Below, piece after piece: positions 1 to 10,705 of a stretch of DNA of 64,000 nucleotides. The DNA is from Fragilariopsis cylindrus CCMP1102. Lineage: Eukaryota > Bacillariophyta > Bacillariophyceae > Bacillariales > Bacillariaceae. Within the stretch, counting starts at the first letter, position 1, and each line of letters opens with the position of its first letter. The notes beneath the pieces were generated by a model. That model ran no database searches. It was not told the origin of the DNA and saw only the letters and a list, made by a program, of their open reading frames with translations. The stretch lies in NCBI GenBank assembly GCA_900095095.1, contig FMBT01000171.1, positions 1 through 64,000 of the forward strand, written 5' to 3'. Made by a program: the position numbers and the translations under genes.

Positions 1-151
1 TCGATCCCGACGGCGGCGGCGGCGACAACGACGACTGTTGATGGAGATCATCAGTATTCGCAGGAATCGAAGATGTTGTGTTGTTGTTGGTGTTGGTATT
101 ATCAAATGCAGATCCATCATCATCATCATCGAGCAAATCACTATTCGCCAT
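1..151 (-). CDS. N-terminus of an acidic, low-complexity protein (partial)
   Basis: A minus-strand reading frame starts at an ATG at 149-151 and stays open for 50 codons to the window edge. It opens MANSDLLDDDDDGSAFDN, followed by an Asn/Thr-rich stretch and a Ser/Pro-rich segment. Asp, Asn and Pro runs of this kind are common at the start of proteins in this window. No domain is visible in the part present, so no function can be assigned. The opposite-strand frame over the same bases is less protein-like and ends soon after. The call rests on the start codon, the open frame and the composition, so it is moderately secure as a gene start but says nothing about product. Confidence 0.5.
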   Translation of the reverse strand, partial: MANSDLLDDDDDGSAFDNTNTNNNTTSSIPANTDDLHQQSSLSPPPPSGS

Positions 152-911
152 ATCAGACAATTTTTCGAAATAGATATTCAATTTAATTTCGTTATCGAAA
201 TGGACTTTTCTATTCTATGGCGTAGCTATTAGCTATCGTGTGTGCTGTGATGTTTTTATGTTGTCTGTTGGATCGTTCTACAGTAGTTACATCATTTTTT
301 ATTTTATGTGAATGTTGTTAACGTTATGGTCATTCATTTATTTATTTTATTACACGATGAAATAAATAATCTTAGATACCGTATCCGGTATCAACGATGG
401 ATGATTATTATGAGTCACGAGTAAAGTATACACGACTGAAAAAAAAAATGGATTGTGTCATTGTCGACCATACATAACGCGCCAGCGCGCACTCTTTTCT
501 TTTCTTTTTCATTAGGGTTAAGCTTCACAAAAGGAGGACCAACGCTTTCTTGAGATAACGTGAGTGTTTTTTTGAGTGAAATTAAACCCCCCATTACTAC
601 GGCAACATCGTAATCGAATCTGAACAGGAAACCATTCGTAACCGAAAAGCAACAAGAATAGAACGTGAAAGCTAGAAGAAATACCATAAACTACCGAAGC
701 TGGACAACAATAACTGAAAAAAATTGTTAACCTCCACCACAATAGCTTCCTATTTGTCAGTCTAAGCATCTCATTTTTAAAAACGAAAGAAGGCCAGTAT
801 TATTTATTATAAAATAAAAAAATACGCACGGTATTAAATAGACATTATTTGTCAAATATAGATTTAAATTTAAACAACAACAACAAAAAGTATAGATCTA
901 TATATAAAATC
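152..911. other. Intergenic, upstream of two divergent genes
   Basis: AT-rich sequence between the divergent starts at 151 (minus) and 912 (plus). The two overlapping minus-strand frames here have no domain and unlikely composition. No RNA gene or clear repeat was seen. It presumably holds both promoters. Confidence 0.4.
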
Positions 912-1844
912 ATGTTCCTTCCTGAATCAGTAGATGAAACGAAAGTGGCAGATGAAAGACGTAAATTAGCATATAAACATATTGAAGAATGGTCGTTAGA
1001 ATTAGTACCAGAAAATATTCGATCGGATGTCACAATTTCATCTCAAGAGGTAATATGTGGTGATCCAGAATGTTCTCCTATCGATACTGCTGTAACAATT
1101 ATATTTACAAGGTACGTGTACGTTTTTTGTGTTGAGTTGAGTTGAGCGTGTAGTGAAGTGAAAGTGAAAATGAAGTAAAACATTACATATTTATTTGAAT
1201 TACATACAACAAGTACAGGAGCTATATTTTCAGCACTGTATTTTAAAAAAGTCAGAAAGAAAGAAACAAGTGCTTGTTTCCTGCGATACTGCTACTACTA
1301 CGGTACTTCAAAAATGTTTCACGCTAATAATATTGCTTTTCCTTGATGTTCGTTCCTTCTGTTGTTGTCGTTCCGCCATTACACGTATACCCGTTATCTT
1401 GATACTTTTGATGATACAAAATATTACCGTTCCGTTCTCTTCTATACATAAACATATATATATATATATATATATATATAGTGGTGGAGATGGAGTATTG
1501 GGTTTTCCAATGGAGGCATATGAGGTAACTCAAGAGGAATTAAAAGCTAAATTTCCAACGAAGGATGTATTAGAAAAATGGCATAAGGGTGAAGAAGCGA
1601 ATGGCCACCATTTGAAGAAACAGAATTACCAGAATTACGATTTGCAATTGGTACAAAAGTATTCTGTCGAATCGGACCGGATGCAGAAACAGATTGGGCC
1701 AAAGGTGAAGTAGTTCAACTTTGGTATACAGAAAAGAATTGGCCACCGGGTTCATTTGCACCGTACAAAATCAAACTGGATGATGGACGACAAATTTTTG
1801 CACCAGGTGATATGGATGCTGTCATAAAGGAACGAATAGAATAA
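912..1844 (+). CDS. Conserved stramenopile protein with WPPGSFAPYKI motif, two exons, one frame break
   Basis: Exon 1 is 912-1111 (starts MFLPESVDETKVADE); the intron 1112-1481 is GT-AG and ends in a (TA)n run before TATAG; exon 2 is 1482-1844. The splice joins the phases cleanly (...IIFT-S-GGDGVLGF...). The C-terminal part carries the motif LRFAIGTKVFCRIGP, then VVQLWYTEKNWPPGS and APYKIKLDDGRQIFAP, which I recognise as recurrent in diatom and other stramenopile proteins, often beside MYND or ankyrin domains. Its function is not established. Near 1598 the frame must slip by one base (GAA GCG / GAA TGG) to reach this conserved end, consistent with loss of one G from a GG pair. An upstream in-frame TTG at 849 is rejected as start in favour of ATG 912. 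Confidence 0.75.
1112..1481 (+). repeat. Intron ending in a (TA)n microsatellite
   Basis: The GT-AG intron ends with an uninterrupted TA dinucleotide run (about 1456-1480) directly before the acceptor AG, where a pyrimidine tract is usually found. A second TA run lies just after the stop codon of the same gene (about 1849-1878). Confidence 0.6.
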
Positions 1845-1846
1845 AA

Positions 1847-1883
<37 letters not shown>

Positions 1884-2478
1884 ATCATCATCATAAATAA
1901 GCGACCAGGCAATACCTAGCAGAGATCAATGCAAAGGATGTAAAGTAGAGGTATTAATTATTTTATTAGCAATATGGATGTTTCATTTTCCTTTTTTGAA
2001 CTATTCTACTTTATCTGAAAAATAAATATTGACTTACTTCTCTAGTAGTTATATGATCAATATTATTTGGACGTTTTTCGATTATTTTCCATCTGAAAAC
2101 TAAATAATAATACCACAGTATGTATGGACGAAAATCTTTTCGTAAGATAAATAATATTATACCGTACGAACGTGAAAGTCGAATTGTAGCAAAATTGAAT
2201 CTTGAGAATAGTTCTTTTCTACAACATGCTAGTACGTGTATGGAAAAGTACTTCTGCGATTGTATGAATTTAGAACTATAATGCACCCTCTATACAAAAA
2301 TGCAAGATCTACTTTTTGAAAGACTGGTACCTTAAGCGTATTTCTCTTCTTTCTTTTCGGTTATTATTTATTATCAATTATGATACTACGAGGCGAAAGC
2401 AATATATAATTTTAGGATTTTATCTTATAAAATCGATTTGTAGTAAAAGCTTATTATATTGGAGCGTTACTATAAAAT
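1845..2478. other. Intergenic between two convergent genes
   Basis: AT-rich, with a (TA)n microsatellite at about 1849-1878. Open frames on both strands lack domain content. Nothing else is supported. Confidence 0.4.
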
Positions 2479-4191
2479 TTAGACCAGAGCCGTTTCCCAA
2501 TCTTCTCGAAGAACGGGCATGTAAAAGGCTGGACCTTGACACCAATCGAGTTCTTCGATTTCTGCACAGAATTTCTTCACACTAGATAATGGAACCTTTT
2601 CTGTAACGATAGCAAATGCGGCATCGTCACTCTTGGTAGTAGGATTCTGTAACATAGAATGGATTGAAACTCCATACTTCTCGCAGACTTCACCACATTG
2701 TCGGGTGATACCAAGTGCGTCCTTGTACTTAAGACGAATGAAGAAGTTCGATTCGTAGTTGTTCACAAATTTAGCATCCTTTGATGGTGGATTGAACGGG
2801 AGTGGTGTCTTGTCACCCTTTGCCAATGAAATAATATCATTGATGCAACTGTTCGCGGTTGGATAACGTCCGGCACCCTGTCCGATCAAGGTTGTTGTTT
2901 CTAAATTCTTCGAAATTAATTCAATAGCGTTGGTGCACCGGTGACTGCATACAAGGAATCATTCTGTGTTACGTATGCAGGTGAAACGAAGGCTGCAACC
3001 TTTCCATCACCTACGGCCTTGGCCACACCGATCAATTTGATGGAACCACCCATCATCTTCGCGTATTGGAAGTCCAACTTGGTAAGATCCGTAATACCTC
3101 GACAACTAATGTCTTCTTCTTCTACGTCGATTCCGTATGCCAATCGAATTAAAATCTTGAGTTTCGATCGTGCGTCGAATCCACCGACATCAAGAGTAGG
3201 ATCAGCTTCAGCATATCCCAAGTCAGATGCTTCCGACAAGGCTTCGTCATACGATTTTCCATGCACGTCCATTGCAGTCAACATAAAGTTGGTACACCCG
3301 TTGATGATTCCACTAATCATTGTGATGTCATCTCCAACGAAATCACTTTGAAGTGATCGAATGATAGGAATACCACCACATACGGCGGCTTCGTATCGGA
3401 ATTCGACCTTCTCGTCTTTACCTTCATTGACTTTATTGATCAAGGCTTCGATATCTGGTAAGTTCGCAGCAATCAAGGCCTTGTTGGCCGTGACGACATC
3501 TTGTCCATTACTGAGAGCTTTGCGGACAACGTCATTTGCTAATGTAGTTCCACCCATTACCTCAACAATAATATCAAGAGAATCATCCCCTAGAATATCA
3601 TCGAAGTCTGTGGTGATGACACATCCCTCAGGAACGGTAAAATCACGGGCTTTGTCTAAATCGCGAACAACAATTTTCTTTACGTTAATAGATTTTCCAG
3701 TCATTTTTTCGAAATGTTCTCGTTTCGATTCAATGATCTCCACGATTCCTCCACCGACAGTACCACCTCCAAAGATACCAATGTTAACCTCGGGAAGAGC
3801 AGCCATATTTAGTGTAGGTGCCGTGCGCTTTCGTTGTTTAGATTTACATATTTGTTTGATAAGATTGACATTATATACGGATGGAGATGGGATAAGGTGA
3901 GACGACGGCAGACACACCAATACGTACAAGGTCGACAGTATGACGAGGACAATAAGAAATGAACACAACCATCAGACTAAAATCCAAAAACGACACCAGG
4001 TATATATCGAACTATTTCTCTGAGCGCTGGTACGGTAGAATCTCAAACGTTTTTTCTTCTTTTCTTTTCCTAAATACGGTATCACTTCACTAATTCATGT
4101 CACTCACCTGAACTGATTGTGAAGGACGCACAAAAGCTAGCGAAGGTGTCGCTGCTGCCAGCAAAACTAGCGTCGATAGAACAAACTTCAT
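2479..4191 (-). CDS. Homoserine dehydrogenase, plastid-targeted, two exons
   Basis: It reduces aspartate semialdehyde to homoserine (Asp-family pathway to Thr, Met, Ile). Exon 1 is 4108-4191 and encodes MKFVLSTLVLLAAATPSLAF-VRPSQ, a signal peptide with an AF cleavage motif for complex-plastid import. The donor CAG|GTGAGT leads through intron 3828-4107 to exon 2 at 3827 (RTAPTLNMAALPEV). Visible motifs: NAD(P) loop GIFGGGTVGGG, catalytic region VVTANKALIAAN, AAVCGGIPIIRSL, GIINGCTNFM, and DPTLDVGGFDARSK. A C-terminal ACT-type region (FFIRLKYKDALGITRQC) suggests allosteric feedback, as in bacterial-type HSDH. Near 2932 the frame shifts by one base (GCA CCA / AAC GCT), splitting core from C-terminus; this fits an AAA to AA loss. 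The ATG at 3806 would give a shorter cytosolic form, but the exon-1 splice is better supported. Confidence 0.9.
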
Positions 4192-4929
4192 AGTGTTGTA
4201 TATTTTTATTGTCTTTCGTTGTAATGAATACTATTGTATGTGTTGATCAGGGGTTTGTCTACCTCAAAGTCTTTTACTTTTGTCGTTTGTTGTAAAATGG
4301 ATGCCAATACAGTACAGTAGATAGCAGCAGCAGATCCCAACAAGATCAAAGTGATGGATCTCGAGGACGGGGGACCTCGTCAAAAACTATCCGATGCCCA
4401 TTTTTCTCCCCTTGTGGTCTTCCAGATGGTGTAACTGTAACTGCAAAATCGTTTTCTTCGGCGCACTACACGCACGCATGAAGCACAAATAATGGAATCT
4501 TGGTGTTTTGTTTTTGAAGGAACGAAAATACTGTAGAAAGAAATTGATAAAATTCGAAAATGAGATTCCGTTTTTTTCAAAAACGAATCAGACCCGCCCA
4601 GTCGTGTGAAAAACAGTATTTTTGTTACCTCGCCGTTGCTGTGTGTGGAGAATGTCAAATAATGGGGAGATACACGCGAACACCTTTTGATATGATTTTT
4701 ATGACAGTCGGAATTCAGAATAACACAAGATAAGGCAACACAAGAATCGAATCCAAGAGGAGATCATCAGAGCTGGAGTCGTACAACATAGCAAATACAC
4801 AAACGACAAGAGCAATAACGACAAACAAATTGGCTGGTCATTGTTTACAGTACAACCATAACGAAAGAAACACCATACACGGAAAACGAGACACACTCTT
4901 GTGACATACGAATAAATAATAACGGTAGG
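4192..4929. other. Divergent intergenic region
   Basis: Lies between the homoserine dehydrogenase start (minus) and the PH/J-like protein start (plus). No supported gene, RNA or repeat; likely promoters for both neighbours. Confidence 0.4.
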
Positions 4930-7900
4930 ATGGCCAGCCATAATGGAAATCATACAACGAAAGGTAAAGAACATTATAATAACACCAATCGAGAGATTAA
5001 TCATCAGGAGTTGGCGAGCATGTTGAGGGAGAGTGCCAATTTAGTAGAAAGAGGTGAATTCGGTTCTATTTTGTATGAATCCCTACAAGACTTTCGTGTT
5101 TATTACAAACAAAATTATCCCAAGACTAGTAGCAAGAAAAAGAAAAAAACGAAAGAAAAAGAAAAGGGTGGTTCCGATGTTGCTGTTGCTGTTGAAACCA
5201 AAAGAATAGACACGGTAACAACATCATCATCATCTGCGGTAGAAAATAATGATGATCATAATAATAATAATAAGAAGAAGAATAATGCGGATATCGCTGT
5301 TGCTGGTGCTACGATTTTGAAAGATCAAAAACAATCTGAAGATGTGAATGTCGAACATACGTCCGAAAGGACGACTGGAACTTCTGGAGAATTCACGCTT
5401 AATAATGAGCATGAATATGAACACGATATTAGCAATGATGGTAATAATGATAATGATGTTGATGAAAATCGTGATACATCTAATAAATCGGAAATAGATA
5501 CAACTGCCATGGAAAAGGAGGAGGAGACATCAGCAGCAGCAGCAGCAAAAGCAGCAATAGACCCACCATCAGATACAGTACCGGACGATTCATCGACAAA
5601 AATAAACGGAATTCCTGTGGCCGTACCTATCTTTACGGCCGACGTTTCGGTAGCTCCCCCGTCACCCATTGTCGCAAAAACTACTGCCACAACTATTCCA
5701 ATAGAAACGGCTGTTCCTATTCCATCAAAGCTTGTCCCTGCCGCGGCTTCAGCTTCGGCGGCGATCAGTACAACCCCGGCTCCGCGTCGCACAGAAGCAC
5801 CTTCAACTCCTTCATCTAACCATAGAGGAGCTGCCGTTTTTGGAAAATTCAAAGTTGCTCTTCCAGCTGTCGGAGCGGCACTCAATAATGTGAAAAAAGC
5901 CGCATTGAACGTAACTGGTAAAGATCATCATAACAAGAACAACTCTGCTACTCGAGAAGAATTAGAGAATTTCGGTGGGAGTGGTGTTGCTATGGCTGAA
6001 TCCTCTGGACGTAGAACTTCAGCGGATGGCCCTACTAGTAGTAGTACTAGTCGTAGTAATAGTGGAAGTTCAAATAGTTTCAAAAATAATAATGATAATA
6101 TCAACAAAACCCAAACCTTAGCGGGTATGACCGGCGCGGTAGATGATGCGCGGTCACGCAGCAACGACAATTATGCACCAAACAACGAATTTAATAATTC
6201 TTATGGAAATTCAAACAGCGTCAATGACCACGACCATGATGGGAATGGCAAACCTCCTCATCGATCACTTGCGGACCAGAAACAACAGGGAGGAACAGGC
6301 CTATTCGAATCTAAACGCTTCGTGAATCAACAGCAGAAACAAAATCAGCAGCAGCAGCTGAATACTTTTGTGGAAGAGCCCAGTGAAAGTAACGACACGC
6401 ACGATTCATCAGCATCACGACAAACTACGGCAGTGGATCCCGTCATGGAGGGTGGGGTCGGTGACAAACCTTCTTTTCAACGACCAGTCAATAATGGTTC
6501 ATCGTTGGTTGCCAATGGATGGATTGAACAATTCCGACGATCGAAATTCCGTCACACGTGGAAGGAGGTACTGGCTAGTCTTGTGGAGGGTCAGAAACCT
6601 GGTGAGGTAACGACGTTGTGGATTCAACGAGAAACCGTTAATCCTACAACGGGGAAAACAGAGTTGGAGGCCCTTCATCGGATACCACTCAAGGGATTAG
6701 AAGATGTTTCCTTCCAAGACAATTCGACAGATAATCAATTCCGTTTGAAATTATACAATTCCACTGACGAATTTGTATTCCGTTGTAATGATGCACCGAA
6801 TGACGCGTTGAGGTGGGTACAAACACTTAAGAAACACGAACGATTAGCAAAAGGGGTGAAGGATGAAGAAGAAAAGAAAGGTTCTGAAACATCATCCTCG
6901 TCGCATACTTTTTCACAGCAACAACAAAATCAAGATACATATAATCAAACACCATCCACAAAAGGGATGGCTATTCGTGATTTACGTGCTATTTGTCACG
7001 GAGCCGGAGTCAACACATCAGGAATGATAAACCGTTCCGAATTAGAAGCGGCAGCAGAAGAAGTCCAACAAAGGGGAACCTATTTCGATCAACGTGGTAC
7101 GGCCACTGCAGCAGCGCAATATCCTCAGCAGCAGCCGCAACAGTATGCACAAAATCACGGTCAACCGCGAAATACATCTCCTGTACCACCACCACAGCAA
7201 CATCAGCAGCAACAGCAACAGCAACGACTTGGAGTAAAGGAATTACGTGCTATTTGTCACGGTGACGGAATCAATACAGCTGGTATGGAACGGAGTGAAT
7301 TAGAAGCGGCAGCAAAAGAAGTTCAGAGTCGCGGAACATACTTCGATCCACCTACGGGAATGCATGCGCCGTCTGAAGGTGATGAAATTCGAGCCCGTCA
7401 GGAAGAATATAGAAGACAGCAACAGCAACAACAACAGAACGACGAAATCAAAAGACGGCAGGAACAAGAAGCGGCAGCTGCATTAGAACATCGTCGACGA
7501 GAAATAGATGAGTCTCGTCGTAGAGCCGCTGAAGAAGAAGGACGTCGTAGAGTAGCTGAAGAGGAAGCACGTCGAAGAGCAGCGGCCGAGGAAGAAGCGA
7601 GGCGGAGAGCTGCAATGGAGGATCAACAACGACGACAAGGAGAAGCTCAGGCGCGATATGCACAGCAACAGGCTGCTTGGCAAAAGCAACAACAACAAGA
7701 CGATCAACGTCGGCATGCGGCAGAACAAAAATCTGCCGAAGAACGAAGACAGCGTGATGAAGCGTTACGAAAGCAGCAAGAATGGGCGGCCCCCGCGCCA
7801 GGTGCTCGTCCTCCTCAACAACAACAGTATCATCATCAACAACAACAACAACAACAACAGCAGCATCACCAAGCCTATCCACAACAGCAGCAGCAGCAAC

Positions 7901-8427
7901 AACAACAGCAATGGCATCAACAGCAGCAGCAGCAGCAACCCCGAAATCAAACGCCTCCACCACCACCGCAGCAGCAGCAGAGAGCGCATTCTATTTCTGA
8001 CGATAAATATGCTAAAATGGCTAATCTATCGACTGATGATGGCCAGGCTACCATTACTAAAATTAAGCATGGTATTTTGATTCAATGGGCATTACAACCT
8101 CCGCAACTTCAGATGCTACGACCCATTGCCGCCTTGGTAACAACCATTCACAATGTCTTTCCTCCTGCTCTCGGTGTTCTCGGACATGATTACTTTAAAA
8201 AGTGGAAGTCCATTGTCCGAAACGATATCGCGGGTGCGGCTGGTCTACCGGACGAAGACAAACTGAAAAAGTCTGTTCGTAAAATCCGTTTCTTTTTGCA
8301 CCCAGATAAACTTCCTCATGATTTGAACGAGGAACAAAAGTTTACGGTCAAAATGTTGTGGGATATAACCTCAGATGCATGGGAGGAACACCAAAAGCAT
8401 GCTGAGGATTTAGACTGGGTCAAATAG
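4930..8427 (+). CDS. 1165-aa Gln-rich protein with PH-like, two SAP-like repeats and a degenerate J-like domain
   Basis: Single intact exon, ATG at 4930, TAG at 8425. Residues ~1-520 are low-complexity Ser/Asn/Ala-rich. Residues ~525-640 (GWIEQFRRSKFRHTWKEVLA to LRWVQTLKKHERL) look like a PH fold, including the tryptophan in the final helix. Two ~40-residue repeats at ~680 and ~767 share LRAICHG, GM and RSELEAAA...RGTYFD, resembling SAP-type helical repeats. Then come long Q runs and a charged coiled coil of EEEARRRAA repeats. The C-terminus (~1090-1160) holds DYFKKWKSIV and IRFFLHPDKLPHDL; HPDK is the J-domain signature, here HPDKLP in a shortened helical context, so co-chaperone activity is uncertain. 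A membrane-associated scaffold with a J-like tail is an inference. Cell location is unknown. Confidence 0.85.
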   Translation: MASHNGNHTTKGKEHYNNTNREINHQELASMLRESANLVERGEFGSILYESLQDFRVYYKQNYPKTSSKKKKKTKEKEKGGSDVAVAVETKRIDTVTTSSSSAVENNDDHNNNNKKKNNADIAVAGATILKDQKQSEDVNVEHTSERTTGTSGEFTLNNEHEYEHDISNDGNNDNDVDENRDTSNKSEIDTTAMEKEEETSAAAAAKAAIDPPSDTVPDDSSTKINGIPVAVPIFTADVSVAPPSPIVAKTTATTIPIETAVPIPSKLVPAAASASAAISTTPAPRRTEAPSTPSSNHRGAAVFGKFKVALPAVGAALNNVKKAALNVTGKDHHNKNNSATREELENFGGSGVAMAESSGRRTSADGPTSSSTSRSNSGSSNSFKNNNDNINKTQTLAGMTGAVDDARSRSNDNYAPNNEFNNSYGNSNSVNDHDHDGNGKPPHRSLADQKQQGGTGLFESKRFVNQQQKQNQQQQLNTFVEEPSESNDTHDSSASRQTTAVDPVMEGGVGDKPSFQRPVNNGSSLVANGWIEQFRRSKFRHTWKEVLASLVEGQKPGEVTTLWIQRETVNPTTGKTELEALHRIPLKGLEDVSFQDNSTDNQFRLKLYNSTDEFVFRCNDAPNDALRWVQTLKKHERLAKGVKDEEEKKGSETSSSSHTFSQQQQNQDTYNQTPSTKGMAIRDLRAICHGAGVNTSGMINRSELEAAAEEVQQRGTYFDQRGTATAAAQYPQQQPQQYAQNHGQPRNTSPVPPPQQHQQQQQQQRLGVKELRAICHGDGINTAGMERSELEAAAKEVQSRGTYFDPPTGMHAPSEGDEIRARQEEYRRQQQQQQQNDEIKRRQEQEAAAALEHRRREIDESRRRAAEEEGRRRVAEEEARRRAAAEEEARRRAAMEDQQRRQGEAQARYAQQQAAWQKQQQQDDQRRHAAEQKSAEERRQRDEALRKQQEWAAPAPGARPPQQQQYHHQQQQQQQQQHHQAYPQQQQQQQQQQWHQQQQQQQPRNQTPPPPPQQQQRAHSISDDKYAKMANLSTDDGQATITKIKHGILIQWALQPPQLQMLRPIAALVTTIHNVFPPALGVLGHDYFKKWKSIVRNDIAGAAGLPDEDKLKKSVRKIRFFLHPDKLPHDLNEEQKFTVKMLWDITSDAWEEHQKHAEDLDWVK

Positions 8428-8799
8428 AATAATAATATATTCAATTGATCAGTTTCAATCTCATTGAAGTTTAGTTACCATTCGTTGTTGGATGAAATGA
8501 CGATATGCGTATCGTGTAGGTATAAACGGTACTGACTCTATTTTTGAAAGTTGGACTTGTCGAAAAAAAGAGTTGGTACCAAGATTCAATTATTTTTAAT
8601 ATTGTAATAAATACAAAACATTTTGTATTATTACTTCTTAAAAACACTATTGATTTATGTAAATAGATTATGTTCAATAATCATACAATGACACAACACA
8701 ACTATTTTTATGGCACACATTTTAATCGAGTAAAACCACTAGAAAATAAAAATAATTATCATAAATAAGGTTGTTATAATAAGTCAAACTCCATCAGGT
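8428..8799. other. 3' intergenic between convergent genes
   Basis: AT-rich short gap containing both 3' UTRs. The small minus-strand frame at 8471-8677 has no recognisable content. Confidence 0.4.
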
Positions 8800-9447
8800 T
8801 TATTGCAAAGATTTCAACTTTTCTGCCCATTCGTCTGGACCCCACGCACTCTCTGTACCTTTGACTAGTTTATCGTCAATCACGCTCTTTGGTGCGCCTA
8901 TTTGAGAGAGAAAAAAAACAATGAACAAATGGATGAGAAAAACAAAAAAGGCACGTAATTTAAAAAAAAAGGAAATTAATTGTATATTTTTACTTTTTTT
9001 CGACTCACCGAACACACCATAACCAAGAGCAATTTTATGCTCAGTGTAGGCTGGATTTACCGCCATTTCCCAGTTGTGCAAATCTTGTAAAAATTTTTCT
9101 TTAGTGAATGATTCATCGAAAACGCTCGCCTTTTCGGCAATCTTGGCGAATACTTCATCAATTTCTGACATTTTTGCATCACCAATCGAAGCATTCATAT
9201 ACATGTCTTGATTTTCGTAGCATGCATCAACATACTTGAACATAACGTCTCTGCCTTTCATTTTTTCAATCAATGACGCTCCACATTGAGCAGTAAATGC
9301 CTGAGGATGAAAGGCTAGACTCGTGATGTAGATTGTAATATCATAGTCGTTATCGAATCTATTTTGAATTTCTTTAAAATTCTCCCACATCTTTTTTGAA
9401 TATGGACATTGCAGATCCCAAAACACTTTCCAGGATGTCTTTACCAT
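8800..9447 (-). CDS. DsbA-like thioredoxin-fold protein, two exons
   Basis: Exon 1 is 9009-9447 (ATG at 9445-9447), intron 8898-9008 (GTGAGT...TAG, 111 nt), exon 2 8800-8897. The splice gives GYGVFG-APKSVIDDK. The N-terminus SWKVFWDLQCPYSKKMWENF is a beta strand followed by C-P-Y-S, the position of the CxxC active site in DsbA/2-hydroxychromene isomerase-type proteins, but with Ser instead of the second Cys. The cis-Pro loop region before the end (YGVFGAPKSVIDDKLV) fits the 'GVFGxP' seen in such proteins. A glutathione-dependent or monothiol redox/isomerase role is possible; substrate unknown. No clear targeting peptide is seen. The intron reads in frame without a stop, so retention would give a longer, hydrophobic insert. 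Confidence 0.75.
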   Translation of the reverse strand: MVKTSWKVFWDLQCPYSKKMWENFKEIQNRFDNDYDITIYITSLAFHPQAFTAQCGASLIEKMKGRDVMFKYVDACYENQDMYMNASIGDAKMSEIDEVFAKIAEKASVFDESFTKEKFLQDLHNWEMAVNPAYTEHKIALGYGVFGESKKSKNIQLISFFFKLRAFFVFLIHLFIVFFLSQIGAPKSVIDDKLVKGTESAWGPDEWAEKLKSLQ

Positions 9448-9830
9448 TTTTTCTTTCTGCTCCTGTTGCTTTGCTGCTTGTTCGTTGGTCGGATATCGTA
9501 TGGCATGAAAGTGAGAATGCAGCCATCAAAGGAGATAAGTGAGGGGTGCTTTTGCACTGTTTTGTAGCACGAAGATAATGCAAGATCTTTTTTTTTTAAC
9601 GCCTTCAAACTTCAAATTCCTTCATAGGCGAAGGTGTAAAGAAAATTCTCACTTCGAGAATGCCAAACGTGTATTGTGGAGTATACGGGGATCGCTGTAT
9701 TTTGAATAAATTTTCATAATTCGTCTTGAGGAATTCTTTCCATGTAGGACATGATGATCTTTAATGACGAACACTGTCGTAGTACTGACGGGGGATGACA
9801 ATAAAATCATCGTGATTATTATCTACATTG
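9448..9830. other. Intergenic, left flank of the foldback element
   Basis: No supported gene. Small frames on both strands lack domains. Confidence 0.35.
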
Positions 9831-9918
9831 TACTGGAACATCATCGATTTGAAAAAAATCGAATATCAGCGAAAATTCACAACCCCCAGCCGGCGCGCGC
9901 GATGCATTGTAACGGCAT

Positions 9919-10043
9919 GAGTCGAGTGCTCGACTCATTGAGTCGAGCGCTCGACTCATCGCTCGACTCTGAGTCGAGCGCTCGACTCATGAGTTGAGTG
10001 CTCGACTCAATGAGTCGAGCACTCGACTCATGGGACTCGACTC
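9919..10043. repeat. Left subterminal array of CTCGACTC palindromes
   Basis: Tandem units of GAGTCGAGYGCTCGACTC, itself a near-perfect 18-bp palindrome, spaced by 3-4 bases (ATT, ATC, TCT, ATGA). Mirrored by the right array. Could be transposase binding sites. Confidence 0.8.
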
Positions 10044-10572
10044 ATGATTCAAATTTTGCCTGGCCCTGTGGCTGAATCTCGCTAAAAATATCGACAGGTT
10101 TTCACTTGTATTCAACAACAAAAATTATCATCATCATAACAATGGAAAGTAATAAATCGAAGCTCCATTAATATAGATCCATTTAATACAAAGTATATAG
10201 ACGAAATAAAGATGTCTGTACTCTTTACAAACAGAAAAAGTTTTGGTGTGATTAGGTCATTTGGAAAAGATTTTATGAGGATTTATGTGGGTGGAAGGCA
10301 ATTCCTGGTGAGTTGAATGTGCCTGCTACCCACAAAAATCCTTTAGAATTTTTTCCAAATGACCAAATTCAACCGAAACTTTTTGTCTCTATTGACAGTA
10401 CGAATATATATATTTCGTCTATAAAGTTCGTATTAAATGGAGCTAAATTGATGGAGACATGATTTATTACATTCCCATTTTCAAGAGGATGTGAAAAAAT
10501 TTCCATTTCAATTCTTAATAATTTTAATAATTTTCAAACGCGCTACTAATTGGACCAGTCATTAAATCTTTT

Positions 10573-10705
10573 GAGTCGAGTGACTCGACTCACTGAGTCG
10601 AGCACTCGACTCTGAGTCGAGTGATGAGTCGAGCGCTCAACTCATCACTCGACTCAGAGTCGAGCACTCGACTCAGAGTCGAGCGCTCGACTCATCACTC
10701 GACTC
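10573..10705. repeat. Right subterminal array of CTCGACTC palindromes
   Basis: The same GAGTCGAG...CTCGACTC units as the left array, in similar number and spacing, just inside the right terminal inverted repeat. Confidence 0.8.

Noticed and set aside
415-769. Two overlapping minus-strand open frames
   Set aside because: No domain, unlikely composition, and they lie in a divergent promoter region.
1598-1626. A 29-nt GT-AG 'intron' that would restore the frame of the WPPGSFAPYKI protein
   Set aside because: Too short for a spliceosomal intron and it would delete conserved residues; a one-base loss is simpler.
3361-3900. 179-codon plus-strand frame
   Set aside because: Antisense shadow of the homoserine dehydrogenase gene.
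7448-7966. Val/Ala-rich minus-strand frames
   Set aside because: Antisense of the Gln-rich region of the PH/J-like protein.
9919-10705. CRISPR-like array
   Set aside because: Units are palindromes with 3-4 base gaps, no spacers, and the two arrays are mirror images inside a transposon-like element.
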